A stretch of DNA of 64,000 nt, taken from Gentiana macrophylla (Eukaryota; Streptophyta; Magnoliopsida; Gentianales; Gentianaceae). The position numbers and the translations under genes were made by a program. The DNA is taken from NCBI GenBank assembly GCA_026214975.1, contig CM047807.1, positions 65,513,824 through 65,577,823 on the forward strand. Direction: 5' to 3'. Below the pieces are notes generated by a model. That model made no database searches, was not told where the DNA came from, and saw only the letters and a program-made list of their open reading frames with translations. Numbering within the stretch: position 1 is the stretch's first letter; each line of letters starts with the position of its first letter. Shown piece after piece: positions 54,027 to 63,626 of the stretch.

Positions 54027-55965
54027 TGATGTATAACATTTATATGATAAAAATTACGATGTTTTATATACGTTATCGACTCTTTTTATATAAAACATAA
54101 TAAAATATAACGATAATCTTATAAAATATTAATAGCTATGAATAAATCTAAATACTATAAAAATCTAGTAAAAAAATGATAAAAAGTTATAAATTTTGTA
54201 CCGGGTTAATAACCGGAGTGTCGTGTCAGATTCACGTGGGTATTTTTGGTATTTTACAGACCATAGGTAAACCAAGACCCCGAGTGATGACATTTTATGG
54301 AGTAAAATCATATCTTTTGAAGGAATAAAGGAAGTGCCACGAGATTTAAAGTTCAAGTGGATCAGTGGTTCGTGACGCCGTATCAAGTTATATTTTCAAC
54401 GAACAAATGGCCCAGTAAAAAGGCATTTTCTGAAAAAGAAGTCTTCATGGAAGTTATAGATCTCCTCAAGAGATTTCCAACGCATCTTGAATTATGTCAT
54501 TTGGAGATCCAGAGCTCATGTTATGATTTTATCAAGTTTCGGATTAAGATTGGAAAAAATCTATCCGGATCGATCCGGATTTACCTCGGATCGATCCGAG
54601 GAGGCATAATGATTATCCAGCATGTGGCCCTGCAGAGAATAATCCTGGGATAATATTTTTTATTCCCGGATCGATCCGGCCCTTTCTCGGATCGATCCGG
54701 CAAGGGAAAAATTGCCTATAAAAAGGGCAGCATTGCAGGCACAAAAGAGGGTACCAAATATATTTCTTTTACCTCTTTCTAGTAGTAGTAGTATGTATAT
54801 ATAGGCCTTATGCCATAAATAAAGTAGTATCGTCATAATGCTCGAAAATTATCGGAAGATCAATGTTGATGAAGTTGTTGTAGCATCCGGAAAAATACAT
54901 CTTCCGATCCAATCGTTGTAATCGGGTAAAATTTCTACAGATTTATGTTTATTATGTTTGTTTTTATCTTTTAAGTATAATGTTAGTAGGCTAAATCTAA
55001 TAACTAGCCAAAGTTATGTAATCGTTTTATTTCGATCTTTTCGGTAAAGGAATGTTGTCTAAGTAAAATTGAATAAAATTGAGCTAATTGAATCTTTTTC
55101 TATTGATAAAGTTTGACTTGAAAGAATTCATAATCTAATTATGAATTGACGCCTCGTAATTAAGTTATGAACTCGTTAATAGAAAAACCGGAGGGTAAAA
55201 TTGGCGAGTGAAAGCGTGACAACGGAATCCGCTTCCTATTCGGGCGCGATTTGTCCTAAAAGATGAATCTTATTAAAACTTGTACTCAAGATCGTAATAA
55301 TGTTAAATCATCGATTAATTGAAACTTAAACCGAAAGTTGAATCGGCCGCCTTGACAACCGGAGCCTTTAAATAAAATTGACCGTTTGACGAACGGAATG
55401 ACTCCTTTTATTCAAAGGTAGAATCGCACTCGGGACCTGCTCGGAAAAACCATAACGATTGTGCATTTGGGTGATGACAATGGACATATGACAATTTAAA
55501 TGCGCTAATGTGAGGAGGAATTGTTAACTTTAGGAGTATACCGTTTCATTTACTCAATTGAACCTAAAGATCGAGCACATTCCATTCATTTGAAAAGATC
55601 GTATAAATCAATTATATAAACTTTGGCTAGTTCTCTAATAATATATTTGGCATCTATATATTTATATCTATATATATACTTTGCAAACTTATGCATCATC
55701 TATATATTTATATATCTATATATATTATATTAGAATAAATTTTAATTTACGTATTTATTTTATGTTGACTAGAATAGTAGTGATCTGTGTTATAAAATTG
55801 CGGTTTAGATCGAGTTAATAAAAGCTCTTTGGTGTTTAACCACACTTAGAAGAATTACAAAGTTCCCTGAGGATACGATACTCTGACTCACCATACTAGC
55901 ACTACAGTTTGACCCGATACACTGTCGGTTAAGGACTGGTATTAGCACTAGAAAAGGCCACGTCA
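54027..55965 (+). repeat. 3' LTR of element C
   Basis: 1939 bp, aligns along its whole length with 40178-42121, with scattered substitutions and small indels. Dyads at 54565, 54585, 54666 and 54686 and TATA at 54717. Short frames inside both LTRs (such as 54357-54653) are not genes. Confidence 0.92.
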
Positions 55966-56430
55966 GCACTCTAAGAGCGATCTCAGTTCGGCAGCTTTTT
56001 GGTTTGCTAGCTCGTCCAACGGCCTGGTGACAGCCAACTCATGGCCCTTTAAATCACAGAATCACACCCTTGACAAAATGAGGGCTCTCAATTTCAAAGA
56101 ACTACGTAAATTGTTCCTGATCCCTTACAAGCTGAGGGTACGTAGGCAGCCTTCTACGGCTCAGCTCATAATCGCAAACACAACATTTTATTCATCGTGT
56201 TCTTAAGCACCACTCACTTTAGCCAGATATCCATCTTTAAATCCATTCAAACATGTTGTGATTTTTGACGTCATCACCTGCCATGGGCTAAAATGCCTCG
56301 AATCCCGGAGTGACAAAGTCATAACGGCGATCCTGCCACTTGGCAAGCATAAAAATTTACAAGTCTAAGATGACAGCAATGAGTCGCAAAATGGACAGAT
56401 CCGAGCTGACCTCAGGAGCACAGCTGGATC
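55966..56430 (+). other. A2 internal non-coding DNA, last part
   Basis: Resumes A2 after element C. It holds AAGCTGAGGGTACGTAGGCA (56129-56148) and GGCTCAGCTCATAATCGCAA, text that recurs in Tat/Ogre-like internal regions. No frame supported. Confidence 0.6.
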
Positions 56431-56441
56431 AAGGGGGATTA
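56431..56441 (+). other. Polypurine tract of element A2
   Basis: AAGGGGGATTA directly before the TGACGAGGG start of the LTR copy. Confidence 0.65.
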
Positions 56442-56580
56442 TGACGAGGGTTAGATTGAGCCCCGCCACTTGTCATCCCTATAATAATCCGATCATAACC
56501 AGAGACAAATGGTCAACACTTTAAAGGCCAATAGCCGGCCTTAGCCAAAAATCCTAGCTGAGCCCTGCTCGGCTATTTCC
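56442..56580 (+). repeat. 3' LTR of element A2, truncated
   Basis: Matches 6409-6545 with about a dozen differences and stops after CTGCTCGGCTATTTCC, where unrelated AT-rich DNA begins. The remaining ~540 bp and the right target duplication are missing. Confidence 0.85.
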
Positions 56581-56780
56581 TTTTCCCAATAAAATAAGGA
56601 AAATATAATTGATTGATTTATCTCATTTATTATAATATCGTATATCAAATAAATCTAGGATATTGTCAATATCTTATATTGAATATTCCCAAGATATTGT
56701 CAATATCTAATATTGACTATCTTTATTTTATTACTATAAATCAATTTACACATGCAAGATGATATAATAAACCAGGTCGA
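56581..56780. other. AT-rich DNA with a repeated palindrome
   Basis: GATATTGTCAATATC occurs at 56659-56673 and 56693-56707. No gene. Origin unknown. Confidence 0.5.
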
Positions 56781-57790
56781 ACCTTCACAGCAATGGACTG
56801 ATTGGCGTGACCAAATTGCTAATGAGATGCGGAACATAAGCCACCCTTCATAGGCGCATGTCAAAATATCAACTTATGCTACATAATTTTTTGTGAGGGT
56901 AGTTATTTTGCCTAGTAATTTGCACTATGTTGCATTTTTTGGATAGGCTAGGCTTAAGAATAGCAAGTGAAAATAGTTTTGTTCGGCACATGGTGAATAT
57001 TGTGGTACGATAAGGTGATATGTTTTTAATGGAATGTAATTATGTAATGCAATGATGTATAACGTTGTATGTTTTTCAATGGAATGTAAAAAAGGTGTAT
57101 AATGGTTGATGACCAGTATAATTATGATATTTGATGTACTATGTTGGCTAACTAGTTTACGATATTTTTGAATTTTTTTTTTGGATATTCACCTTTCGAA
57201 CATAGTGGCATGTGATGAACAAAAAAAACTGCAATTTAAAAATTAAAAAACAATGCAATTTAAATAAAATAAAAAAATAAATTCACCCCCACCTACCCAC
57301 TCTACCCCACCACCCACCCTCCCCACCTCGCTCAGACACACCACCCACGTGTTTTGTCAAATTTAATTTTATTCCATCTCATTCCGTCCATTTTCTAAGG
57401 TAATGAAAATGGACTGTTTTCATTCCGTTGGAATAAAATTTCATTCTATTCCGTTACCTTATAATCATACACAAACACTGGAAAAGTCATTTCATTCCAT
57501 TATATTCCTGCGACATACAGAATTGGAAATATCATTATAAAAAAACGTTGAAATTTAAATTTATATCAATCAAATCTTCTATTTTTCCAAACAAAGGAAT
57601 GGTAAATTTTCGTTTTATTATACCCATAACAAACTTTGGAATTGAATGGCGATATTCTAGTATCATACATAACAAACGCGGGAATGGAATTAATTATTCC
57701 ATTCCAATCCATTCCATTCCTGTCATTTTATTCCATTCCATTCCTGTCATTTTATTCCATTCCATTCCATTCCTGCGTAACAAACGAGCC
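56775..57790 (+). mobile_element. PIF/Harbinger-like 3' end with transposase tail
   Basis: The segment near 56780-56852 can be read as EPSQQWTDWRDQIANEM to a stop, resembling the W..WRD..A..M tail of plant Harbinger transposases; an acceptor-like AG precedes it. Downstream there is no gene. The right edge, on the reverse strand, begins GGCTCGTTTGTTACGCAGGA, a Harbinger-type terminal repeat, with TTA next to it. Copies of ATTCCATTCC and TGTCATTTTATTCC fill 57690-57780, and TIR-like pieces recur at about 57466 and 57670. The left part is absent. Low confidence for the transposase tail, better for the terminal repeat. Confidence 0.4.
57690..57780. repeat. ATTCC-rich tandem repeat
   Basis: Repeats of CATTCCATTCCTGTCATTTT about 27 bp long. 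Open frames here are by-products. Confidence 0.75.
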
Positions 57791-58961
57791 ATTATATTCT
57801 AGTTCGCACCCGAATATACTAGCATATTGGGTGGCAACCTAATGTAGGTTAGGTTTAAAGTCTTTCTCGTGGGTAATTAGTTTTGTTTATTTAGTTTAAT
57901 AATGTAGTAGTTAGTTTATATAGATCTAACAGGAGAAGAGTGGATAAAATACACTCATGATCATGAACTAATTAAAATACTCTACTTCAAAAGTTTCAGC
58001 CGGCTTTTGCATGAAGTTCATGATCTCCTGCTAACACCAGACATAACAGGAGAAGAGTGGATTAAGGGATTACACCACTCTAAACCACTATAAACTTTTG
58101 TGTCTATTTACTTTCGTTTTTCAATGATGTATAACGTTGTAACGTTGTATGATTTAATCTAGGTTTTTATGAAAGATGAAATGGATAAGGATGAATTACA
58201 AGCCTTGGATTATTCAGTAAATCAACGGTCAAGATGGAAAGAACGTTATAAAAAGTCAGAGCTATATCCATGAAAATAATTCAATGGACGGACATACTAG
58301 CTATGAGAGTTTTAGCTCATCATCGAAACTCGAACGTGCTCAATTCGTTGACCTTCTTTAGCACTCTCTCTCCATCACAAACCAAACCAAAGCTTCACTT
58401 GTTTCCACTGACAACAACTAAGTGATTCTGATTTTGCTAACCATTGAACCATAACACTACCGATTCCTAAATCGTTTAAACCTCGTACACTGAACCAAAA
58501 GCATACCAACCATAACTTGAACAACTAAAACAACATTACCCACTCTTCTACTCGGTGCTTCCTTTACCGGAAGATACGTCCTTATGTTTACAATCCAAGT
58601 AGACAAAATTCTAGGATAGCTGACCTATACCTAGAATTACACCATGATCTGTAGAACTAAAAACTATAACTTTGTTCTTGCAATGGTAGATTCCAACCGA
58701 ACCAACCACTTGTAGAAACATCTACCAACCTTAATTACTCTATCCAAAAGGTGTTGTTATATCCAAGGAATCCTTGATGTTTCTCTACAAAAACCAAGGT
58801 GGGGTACCTGATTCTGAAACCGATCAACATGTTCCAACTTACTCATAACTGTCTTAAACCAAACCACATGCTTCTTGCAGATCCCGAGAACTTATTATAC
58901 CACTGTTACCAACACCATAAGAACTTCTACGGGTTTCTACAAGAGGAAAATTAATCGATGA
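57791..58961. other. Non-coding DNA, nothing recognised
   Basis: No supported frame. The only structure seen is a direct repeat TAACAGGAGAAGAGTGGAT at about 57928 and 58046. Confidence 0.45.
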
Positions 58962-59511
58962 AAATTAATCGATGAAAAAGAACAAGAGGAATTAGAAGAA
59001 GAGGTAGAACCAGAAGAGGAGGAAGATAGTAGTGAGAGTGATCAACTTGAAAATGAAGAGGGTGATGAAGATAATGAAGATGAAGAAGAAACTCCAGAAG
59101 AACCAGCAGACACATCTGACAGAGATATAGATGATAGAATTGCTGCATATCTCGAAAGAAAAAAAAGGTGATTCCAGATTTCTGCTTCAAAATCCAGAAC
59201 ATATGTGTAACGAAGAAGCTTGGTTCTTTGACTTTCATGGAATCACAACCCTGGTTGGTGTACTTGATTAATCTCCACTATGGGATATGGTTGATGTAGC
59301 AAAGGAAAAAATACATCCAACTTCTGATAAAGGAAGTGGTGACTCAAATAATGATGGTGATGATCGTGATAATAATGGTGATGATCATGATGATAATGAT
59401 GGTGATGATCATGATAATAATGATGGTGTTGATAAAAATGATAATGGTGATGATCCAAAGGATGACGCCGTTGGACAAAGCAAGGGGAATAGGAGACAGA
59501 GGCCTTTGTAA
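58962..59511 (+). pseudogene. Acidic open frames, unrecognised, part of a Copia-like 3' region
   Basis: An open stretch without ATG from 58962 to 59170 is almost all E and D and ends DDRIAAYLERKK. After a shift the text AWFFDFHGITTLVGVLD is readable, then a frame from 59290 (MVDVAKEKIHPTSDKG) runs into GDDHDNN repeats made by GATGAT simple sequence. I do not recognise a family. The same-strand order (acidic part, coiled coil, charged part, polypurine tract, LTR) suggests the extra 3' gene of a SIRE/Maximus-type Copia element. Confidence 0.35.
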
Positions 59512-59749
59512 ATAACATTTAGTCAAATACTTAAAGAAGTAGAAGGCGATGTAGATGTTACTCAACCGACATCACAGAACCAAGACTCAGTTGAGGTACC
59601 TCCAATCGTGCAACATTAAGACAGAGGACAATGAGACAAAACCGAACCAACCGATATCCATCATAAATTTTTGAAGCGTCTCTTGGCATATCAAATGAGA
59701 CCTTTGAAAATCAAAGCAGACTTGTTGGTGAAGAACTGAATAGCAAGCA

Positions 59750-60223
59750 ATGTATCTCGTGTCCATTACTCTAGCATTCAAAGATGAAAGTCACTCCATA
59801 GAGAAAAGATTTCAAGCTATTGCTGAATACATTGATGCACAAAATATTGTTGGGCATAGACAGGGTGACCTATTGCGCCAGTTGAACATAAATATAACCA
59901 ACAATCTTGCAGGCCTTAGACAGCATGTGTCTAAGGAAAATGAGTCAATGGCAATGGCCTTCGGCACAAGATTTGGCAGCGTGTCCAAAAAGCTGGCGGA
60001 TCATGATAACAGATTCACATCTATTAAATCGAAGTTGGATACTCTGATTGGTACAGCTGATGCTACAAACATCATCTTATTACAACAGAGGGATGTTACT
60101 GCCAAAAAGAGGGAAAGAAATGATAAGCCTGAAGGATCCACAGTTAGACCCTCAAATTATACTGAGGAACAGCTAAGAGCAAGGGACAGAGAACTGAGAA
60201 TCCAAAATGAAGCTGAAGAATAG
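59750..60223 (+). CDS. Coiled-coil-rich frame, unrecognised
   Basis: 157 codons from ATG at 59750. SIEKRFQAIAEYIDAQ starts a long amphipathic helix (NINITNNLAGLRQHVSKENE; FGSVSKKLADHDNRFTSIKS), followed by a charged stretch (EQLRARDRELRIQNEAEE). In another frame the next ~400 bp give an R/D/S-rich region and YDAEILERLRELFRTQDSL, so the original protein was longer. I do not recognise a domain. It may be part of the envelope-like 3' gene of the Copia element whose LTR starts at 61210. Confidence 0.4.
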   Translation: MYLVSITLAFKDESHSIEKRFQAIAEYIDAQNIVGHRQGDLLRQLNINITNNLAGLRQHVSKENESMAMAFGTRFGSVSKKLADHDNRFTSIKSKLDTLIGTADATNIILLQQRDVTAKKRERNDKPEGSTVRPSNYTEEQLRARDRELRIQNEAEE

Positions 60224-61071
60224 CTATGAAAGGCTAGAGAAGAGAGGCAAATGGCCACAAATGAACCCTGTATTTGATTTCCCCAACCAATCCAAAGAAG
60301 AGACGACGACAGAGATAGATCTAGAAGGCAGCAAAGGCCTGGATCTAGTCAGCAAATGGGATCAGCAAATCATTATAGATCCAACACCAGTAGAGATAGC
60401 AGCAGCACCAGATATGTTGGTGAGAGAAGAGCCTCCATATCTCACTGAAATAGGCAAGAGTATGATGCTGAGATACTGGAGAGGTTAAGAGAGTTATTCA
60501 GAACTCAAGATAGTCTGTAACCAAATCAAAAGCAAGATGAAGCATGGGCAGACTGGCTAAGCTATTACGATGAGAAGATGAGAACTGATATGTCAAAAAT
60601 ATACAATGATGTTAAAAGAGACTATGCATCCCTCAATGAAAATACTGCATCTGGCTGACCTAGAAGATCAAACCAAGCCATACCTTTCTCTGCAAAAGGA
60701 CCAGAAGATCTATCCAATGAACAACGGAAGACTTCAACATCATGGTAAAATTCCTCACCCCTATGGGAGAATGAACCATCGGGAACAATGGGGTCTGCTC
60801 AAGAATCTCAAGTTTGTTTGATTCACACATTGCTGAAGTTAAGGATAGACTTGAGAAATACTTTGGAGAACCCAAGGTAAATGAGACTATGCCTGACTTT
60901 CACAGACTCTTCAACAAGAGAGTGTTTCTTGGAGTCTCTGAGTACACTACTAAGGCTTACTGGAAATGGAATTTCCCAGAGATAAACTTGAAAGACATGG
61001 AGGAGGTTCAAACCACAAAGTTCAAGAGGTATAAACAAGACTTAAGCAAAAATGTAGATGTAGCATTCTGA
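60224..61071 (+). pseudogene. C-terminal part of the same unrecognised Copia-associated gene
   Basis: Alternating frames: an RDRSRRQQ-rich segment at about 60290-60420, DEAWADWLSYYDEKMRTDMSKIYND at about 60538-60612, and a final open frame 60814-61071 (EKYFGEPKVNETMPDFHRLF, KAYWKWNFPEINLKDMEEV). The stop at 61069 lies 140 bp before the LTR. At least three frame changes. Confidence 0.35.
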
Positions 61072-61186
61072 ATCTGTTTTGAACTTACTTGTCTTTCTCC
61101 CTCTATGGATGAATAAAATTTCTGAGTTTTATTCTGTTATCATTATGAAAAATTTGTATGCTTATGTTCAGGCTTATGAGGTTTTT

Positions 61187-61245
61187 GGCATCATCAAAAA
61201 GGGGGAAATTGTTAGGAACATTTTTAATATGTTTTGATGATGGCC
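61187..61245 (+). other. Copia-type polypurine tract inside a stem-loop, at the LTR start
   Basis: AAAAAGGGGGAAAT (61196-61209) directly precedes TGTTAGGAACA at 61210. GGCATCATCAAAA (61187-61199) and TTTTGATGATGGCC (61232-61245) are inverted copies enclosing the tract and the LTR start. Confidence 0.6.
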
Positions 61246-61591
61246 ATACTAGCTGTTATAGCAAGCCTGAAATAAGTTAGAAATCTTTTTATAAGACTTT
61301 ACATAGAGTCTGACATGTTGTATAAGTTGAGTCAGTCAAGTATTTTACTAGTTGGTAGGATGGCAAAGTAAAACAGGAATCCAGCAGAGTGAAGCCAGCC
61401 AAGTACCAGCAGAGAAGCATGAAGACATTATGGTCTGACTTATAACTAGGGAAGTCTGTGATGACCTTGGATAAGTCTAAGTTATAACTTAAATGACGGA
61501 ATATATTGTCAAATATGGTGTACACTAATATCACCAAAATTAAGGATCAGTGAAGTACCGGCAGAGTGAACTGACTATCGGCTAGGTGAAG
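61210..61591 (+). repeat. 3' LTR of a SIRE/Maximus-like Copia element, interrupted by element D
   Basis: Starts TGTTAGGAACATTTTTAATA after the polypurine tract. It runs to 61591, where the LTR of element D begins. The rest of it would lie beyond the window. Confidence 0.5.
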
Positions 61592-63096
61592 TGTTCGGTA
61601 AAAACTAGTTCTAAAATTTATAAACCGAAACACCCCAAGTATAAGGTTCGTAGTATAGGGTGTTAACGGGTCGTCCTAAGGGAGTGGAATGTTTATCGGA
61701 TTATGTCACTAAATGTTATCTAAAACTAAGGTATATATTAACTATAAAATAAAAACGATGAATAATGACTAAACTAAAACAGGAAACAGAAATTCGATAT
61801 TGGACGGGCATTCACTGCAAGTGGACGGGCGTCTAATATCGTGCTGGGAACGGAAATATGCAGAAAATAGTAACTAAAGCTCTGATAATAACTAATCGTA
61901 TAATTAACACGAGCGAATTGATTTAACAAATAATTAAAAGAACAGTAGAACGACACGAATCCACCAAACAACCACCACCCAACCAAGTCATGAATTGAAT
62001 TATATTTCTTGGTATGATCTAACCTAAATTCGATCTAGTTTCCTTAGCTTTCGTTTTCTTTCTCAAGTAAAACAAAATTAACAATTTAAGAACATGATCA
62101 CGAGTTCGTCTCGAATCTCCTACCCAATCAATAATAAACAACTTCTTGAATTATTACTAATCGTATCAAAAGAACGGTTCTATGTATGAATCCAATTATC
62201 ATTAAAATTCAAAACAGGTAGACGTTTCATTGATTTCTCAATCTAATAAAACAAACATTCAAATCTATTCAATTGATAAAGAAATTAAAATTCAAACTCA
62301 CTAAACAATTGCTACTCGAAAATCCCTTGGTTGTGATGGTGTTGTGTTGGCTTCATCATGTTGTCCTACTGCGAACTGTTTAGCCAACAATCATGTTGAT
62401 GAACATGATTATTGGATTGGAAGAATTCATCTTCTAATTAGGCTTTGGTGCGGATGGAATTATGTGGTATGAATTGCGGCTGCTGCTCTATTAAAAAGTG
62501 CGGCTGGAATTATGATGATCTTTAGGGTTTCCCATACGCTGCTATTTATAGGATTTTAGGTCGGCTAAGGTTAAGTCGGCCTTGGACGCCCGTCCAAGAG
62601 GGTGGACGCCAGTCCAGTCTTCACAAAATTCTTCGAATCGGGCCGAGTCATGTCAGACGCCCGTCCTTCATTAATTTGGACAAAATCAGACGCCAGTCCA
62701 CTAAAAATCTGTCAATCCTGAATCAAAATTCATCCAGTGGATGCCAGTCCACTATTCCGGACGCCCGTCCAGGGGACGGGACATCAAATGCTCGTTCAGC
62801 TTTCTGGACGCCAATTTAATACTTCAGACGTTCGTCCAGCACCTTCAAATTCAACTTTTCCTCAGCCGCATTTAACACCTGCACGTCATTGAAAACATAC
62901 CAAAGTGTAACACAACTCAAACCAACATAAAATCATCATTTTAAGCACGTAATTGGCACGTTTTACACTTTTTGTAACCTTAAGACCATTTCTTCCATTT
63001 GTTCATTTAATACATAATTTTCTATAAAAATTACTAAAACACGGGGATTATTGTTATGAAATATTGCAATATAAATCATGAAATTCACCGAGAACA
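61592..63096 (-). repeat. 3' LTR of element D
   Basis: On the reverse strand it starts TGTTCTCGGTGAATTT, like TGTTATGGGTGAATTT of B, and ends CCGAACA. Dyads of the GGACG type occur in pairs 20 bp apart at 61802/61822, 62584/62604 and 62739/62759. Confidence 0.85.
62542..62615 (-). promoter_or_regulatory. Dyad pair and TATA box of the D LTR
   Basis: On the reverse strand GGACTGGCGTCC (62604-62615) and GGACGGGCGTCC (62584-62595) are followed 33 bp later by TATAAATAG (62542-62550). The distance is the same as in B (33 bp). Confidence 0.55.
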
Positions 63097-63113
63097 ACTC
63101 CCCCACACTTAGC
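63097..63113 (-). other. Polypurine tract of element D
   Basis: Reverse strand GCTAAGTGTGGGGGAGT next to the LTR. Confidence 0.85.
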
Positions 63114-63513
63114 TTTTCGTTCGTCCCGAACAAAACAATCAAAACTAGCTCACTTTAATGCAATCCACATAGATCCCTAACTCACGTAACAAAAGATACA
63201 ACAACTATAGCAAGTGATACCATCATAGAGATAGATTCGGTGTGTGTGTGACAAGCCCTTTTCAATCTCCACAATCCTCTCAAACAAGTATCTTCTCGAA
63301 TAATTTTAATGACTATCCTAGGTATAGACAGCAGTCGTTCCACACAAAGTCTTCCCGCACACTCAGTAGGATAATCCCCACAGCATATCATTCGGTTTAT
63401 ACTGGGTATAAGTTAGACGATAGCTTAGTCTTAAATTTTTTCGCTTTTTCTCTTTTTTTATTTTTTTTTATTTTTACGCACATCAGAATGAGCTCTTACC
63501 CATCATAGTAGAA

Positions 63514-63538
63514 TAGGATGTTTCGTGATAACACCCTA
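63514..63538 (-). other. Conserved stem-loop D2
   Basis: Reverse strand TAGGGTG, loop TTATCACGAAA, CATCCTA: 7-bp stem. Same flanks as the B and C copies. Confidence 0.7.
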
Positions 63539-63601
63539 CCTTACTCAAATCATAAGGTAGCTTCTCCTGACTGTCGTGAGCTTTTGGTCATCATAGTGGT
63601 G

Positions 63602-63626
63602 TAGGACATTTCAAGATAATGCCCTA
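63602..63626 (-). other. Conserved stem-loop D1
   Basis: Reverse strand TAGGGCA, loop TTATCTTGAAA, TGTCCTA: 7-bp stem. The two inner pairs (C-G, A-U) replace U-A, G-C of copy D2, a compensatory change. Confidence 0.7.

Larger units (their letters stand above)
40178..55965 (+). mobile_element. Athila-like Ty3/Gypsy retrotransposon C
   Basis: Two LTRs of about 1.94 kb start TGATGTATAACA and end CCACGTCA. They enclose a tRNA-Asp-type primer site, gag, pol, a small zinc-knuckle frame, two ORF3-like frames and a polypurine tract. Flanks are CCACT (40173-40177) and GCACT (55966-55970), a 4-of-5 target duplication. The LTRs look highly similar, which suggests a fairly recent insertion, yet pol has many single-base shifts. 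Confidence 0.9.
6409..56580 (+). mobile_element. Tat/Ogre-like Ty3/Gypsy element A2, split by two later insertions
   Basis: Segments 6409-9677, 37722-40177 and 55971-56580 join into one element of about 6.3 kb. It starts with a 676-bp 5' LTR, then a primer-site-like sequence, tandem-repeat leader, two reverse-strand gene remnants, the text AAGCTGAGGGTACGTAGGCA (56129-56148), common in Tat-like internal regions, a polypurine tract and a 3' LTR cut off after about 138 bp. No gag, protease, RT or integrase is visible, so it is non-autonomous or deleted. Element B interrupts it at ACGTC (9673-9677 and 37717-37721) and element C at CCACT/GCACT. The lineage call is inferred from the repeats and antisense frames. 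Confidence 0.65.

Noticed and set aside
57840..58960. Possible hAT or other DNA transposon
   Set aside because: Only a short direct repeat is visible; no terminal repeats or transposase motif could be supported.
59243..59565. Histidine/isoleucine-rich reverse frames
   Set aside because: Products of GATGAT simple repeats.
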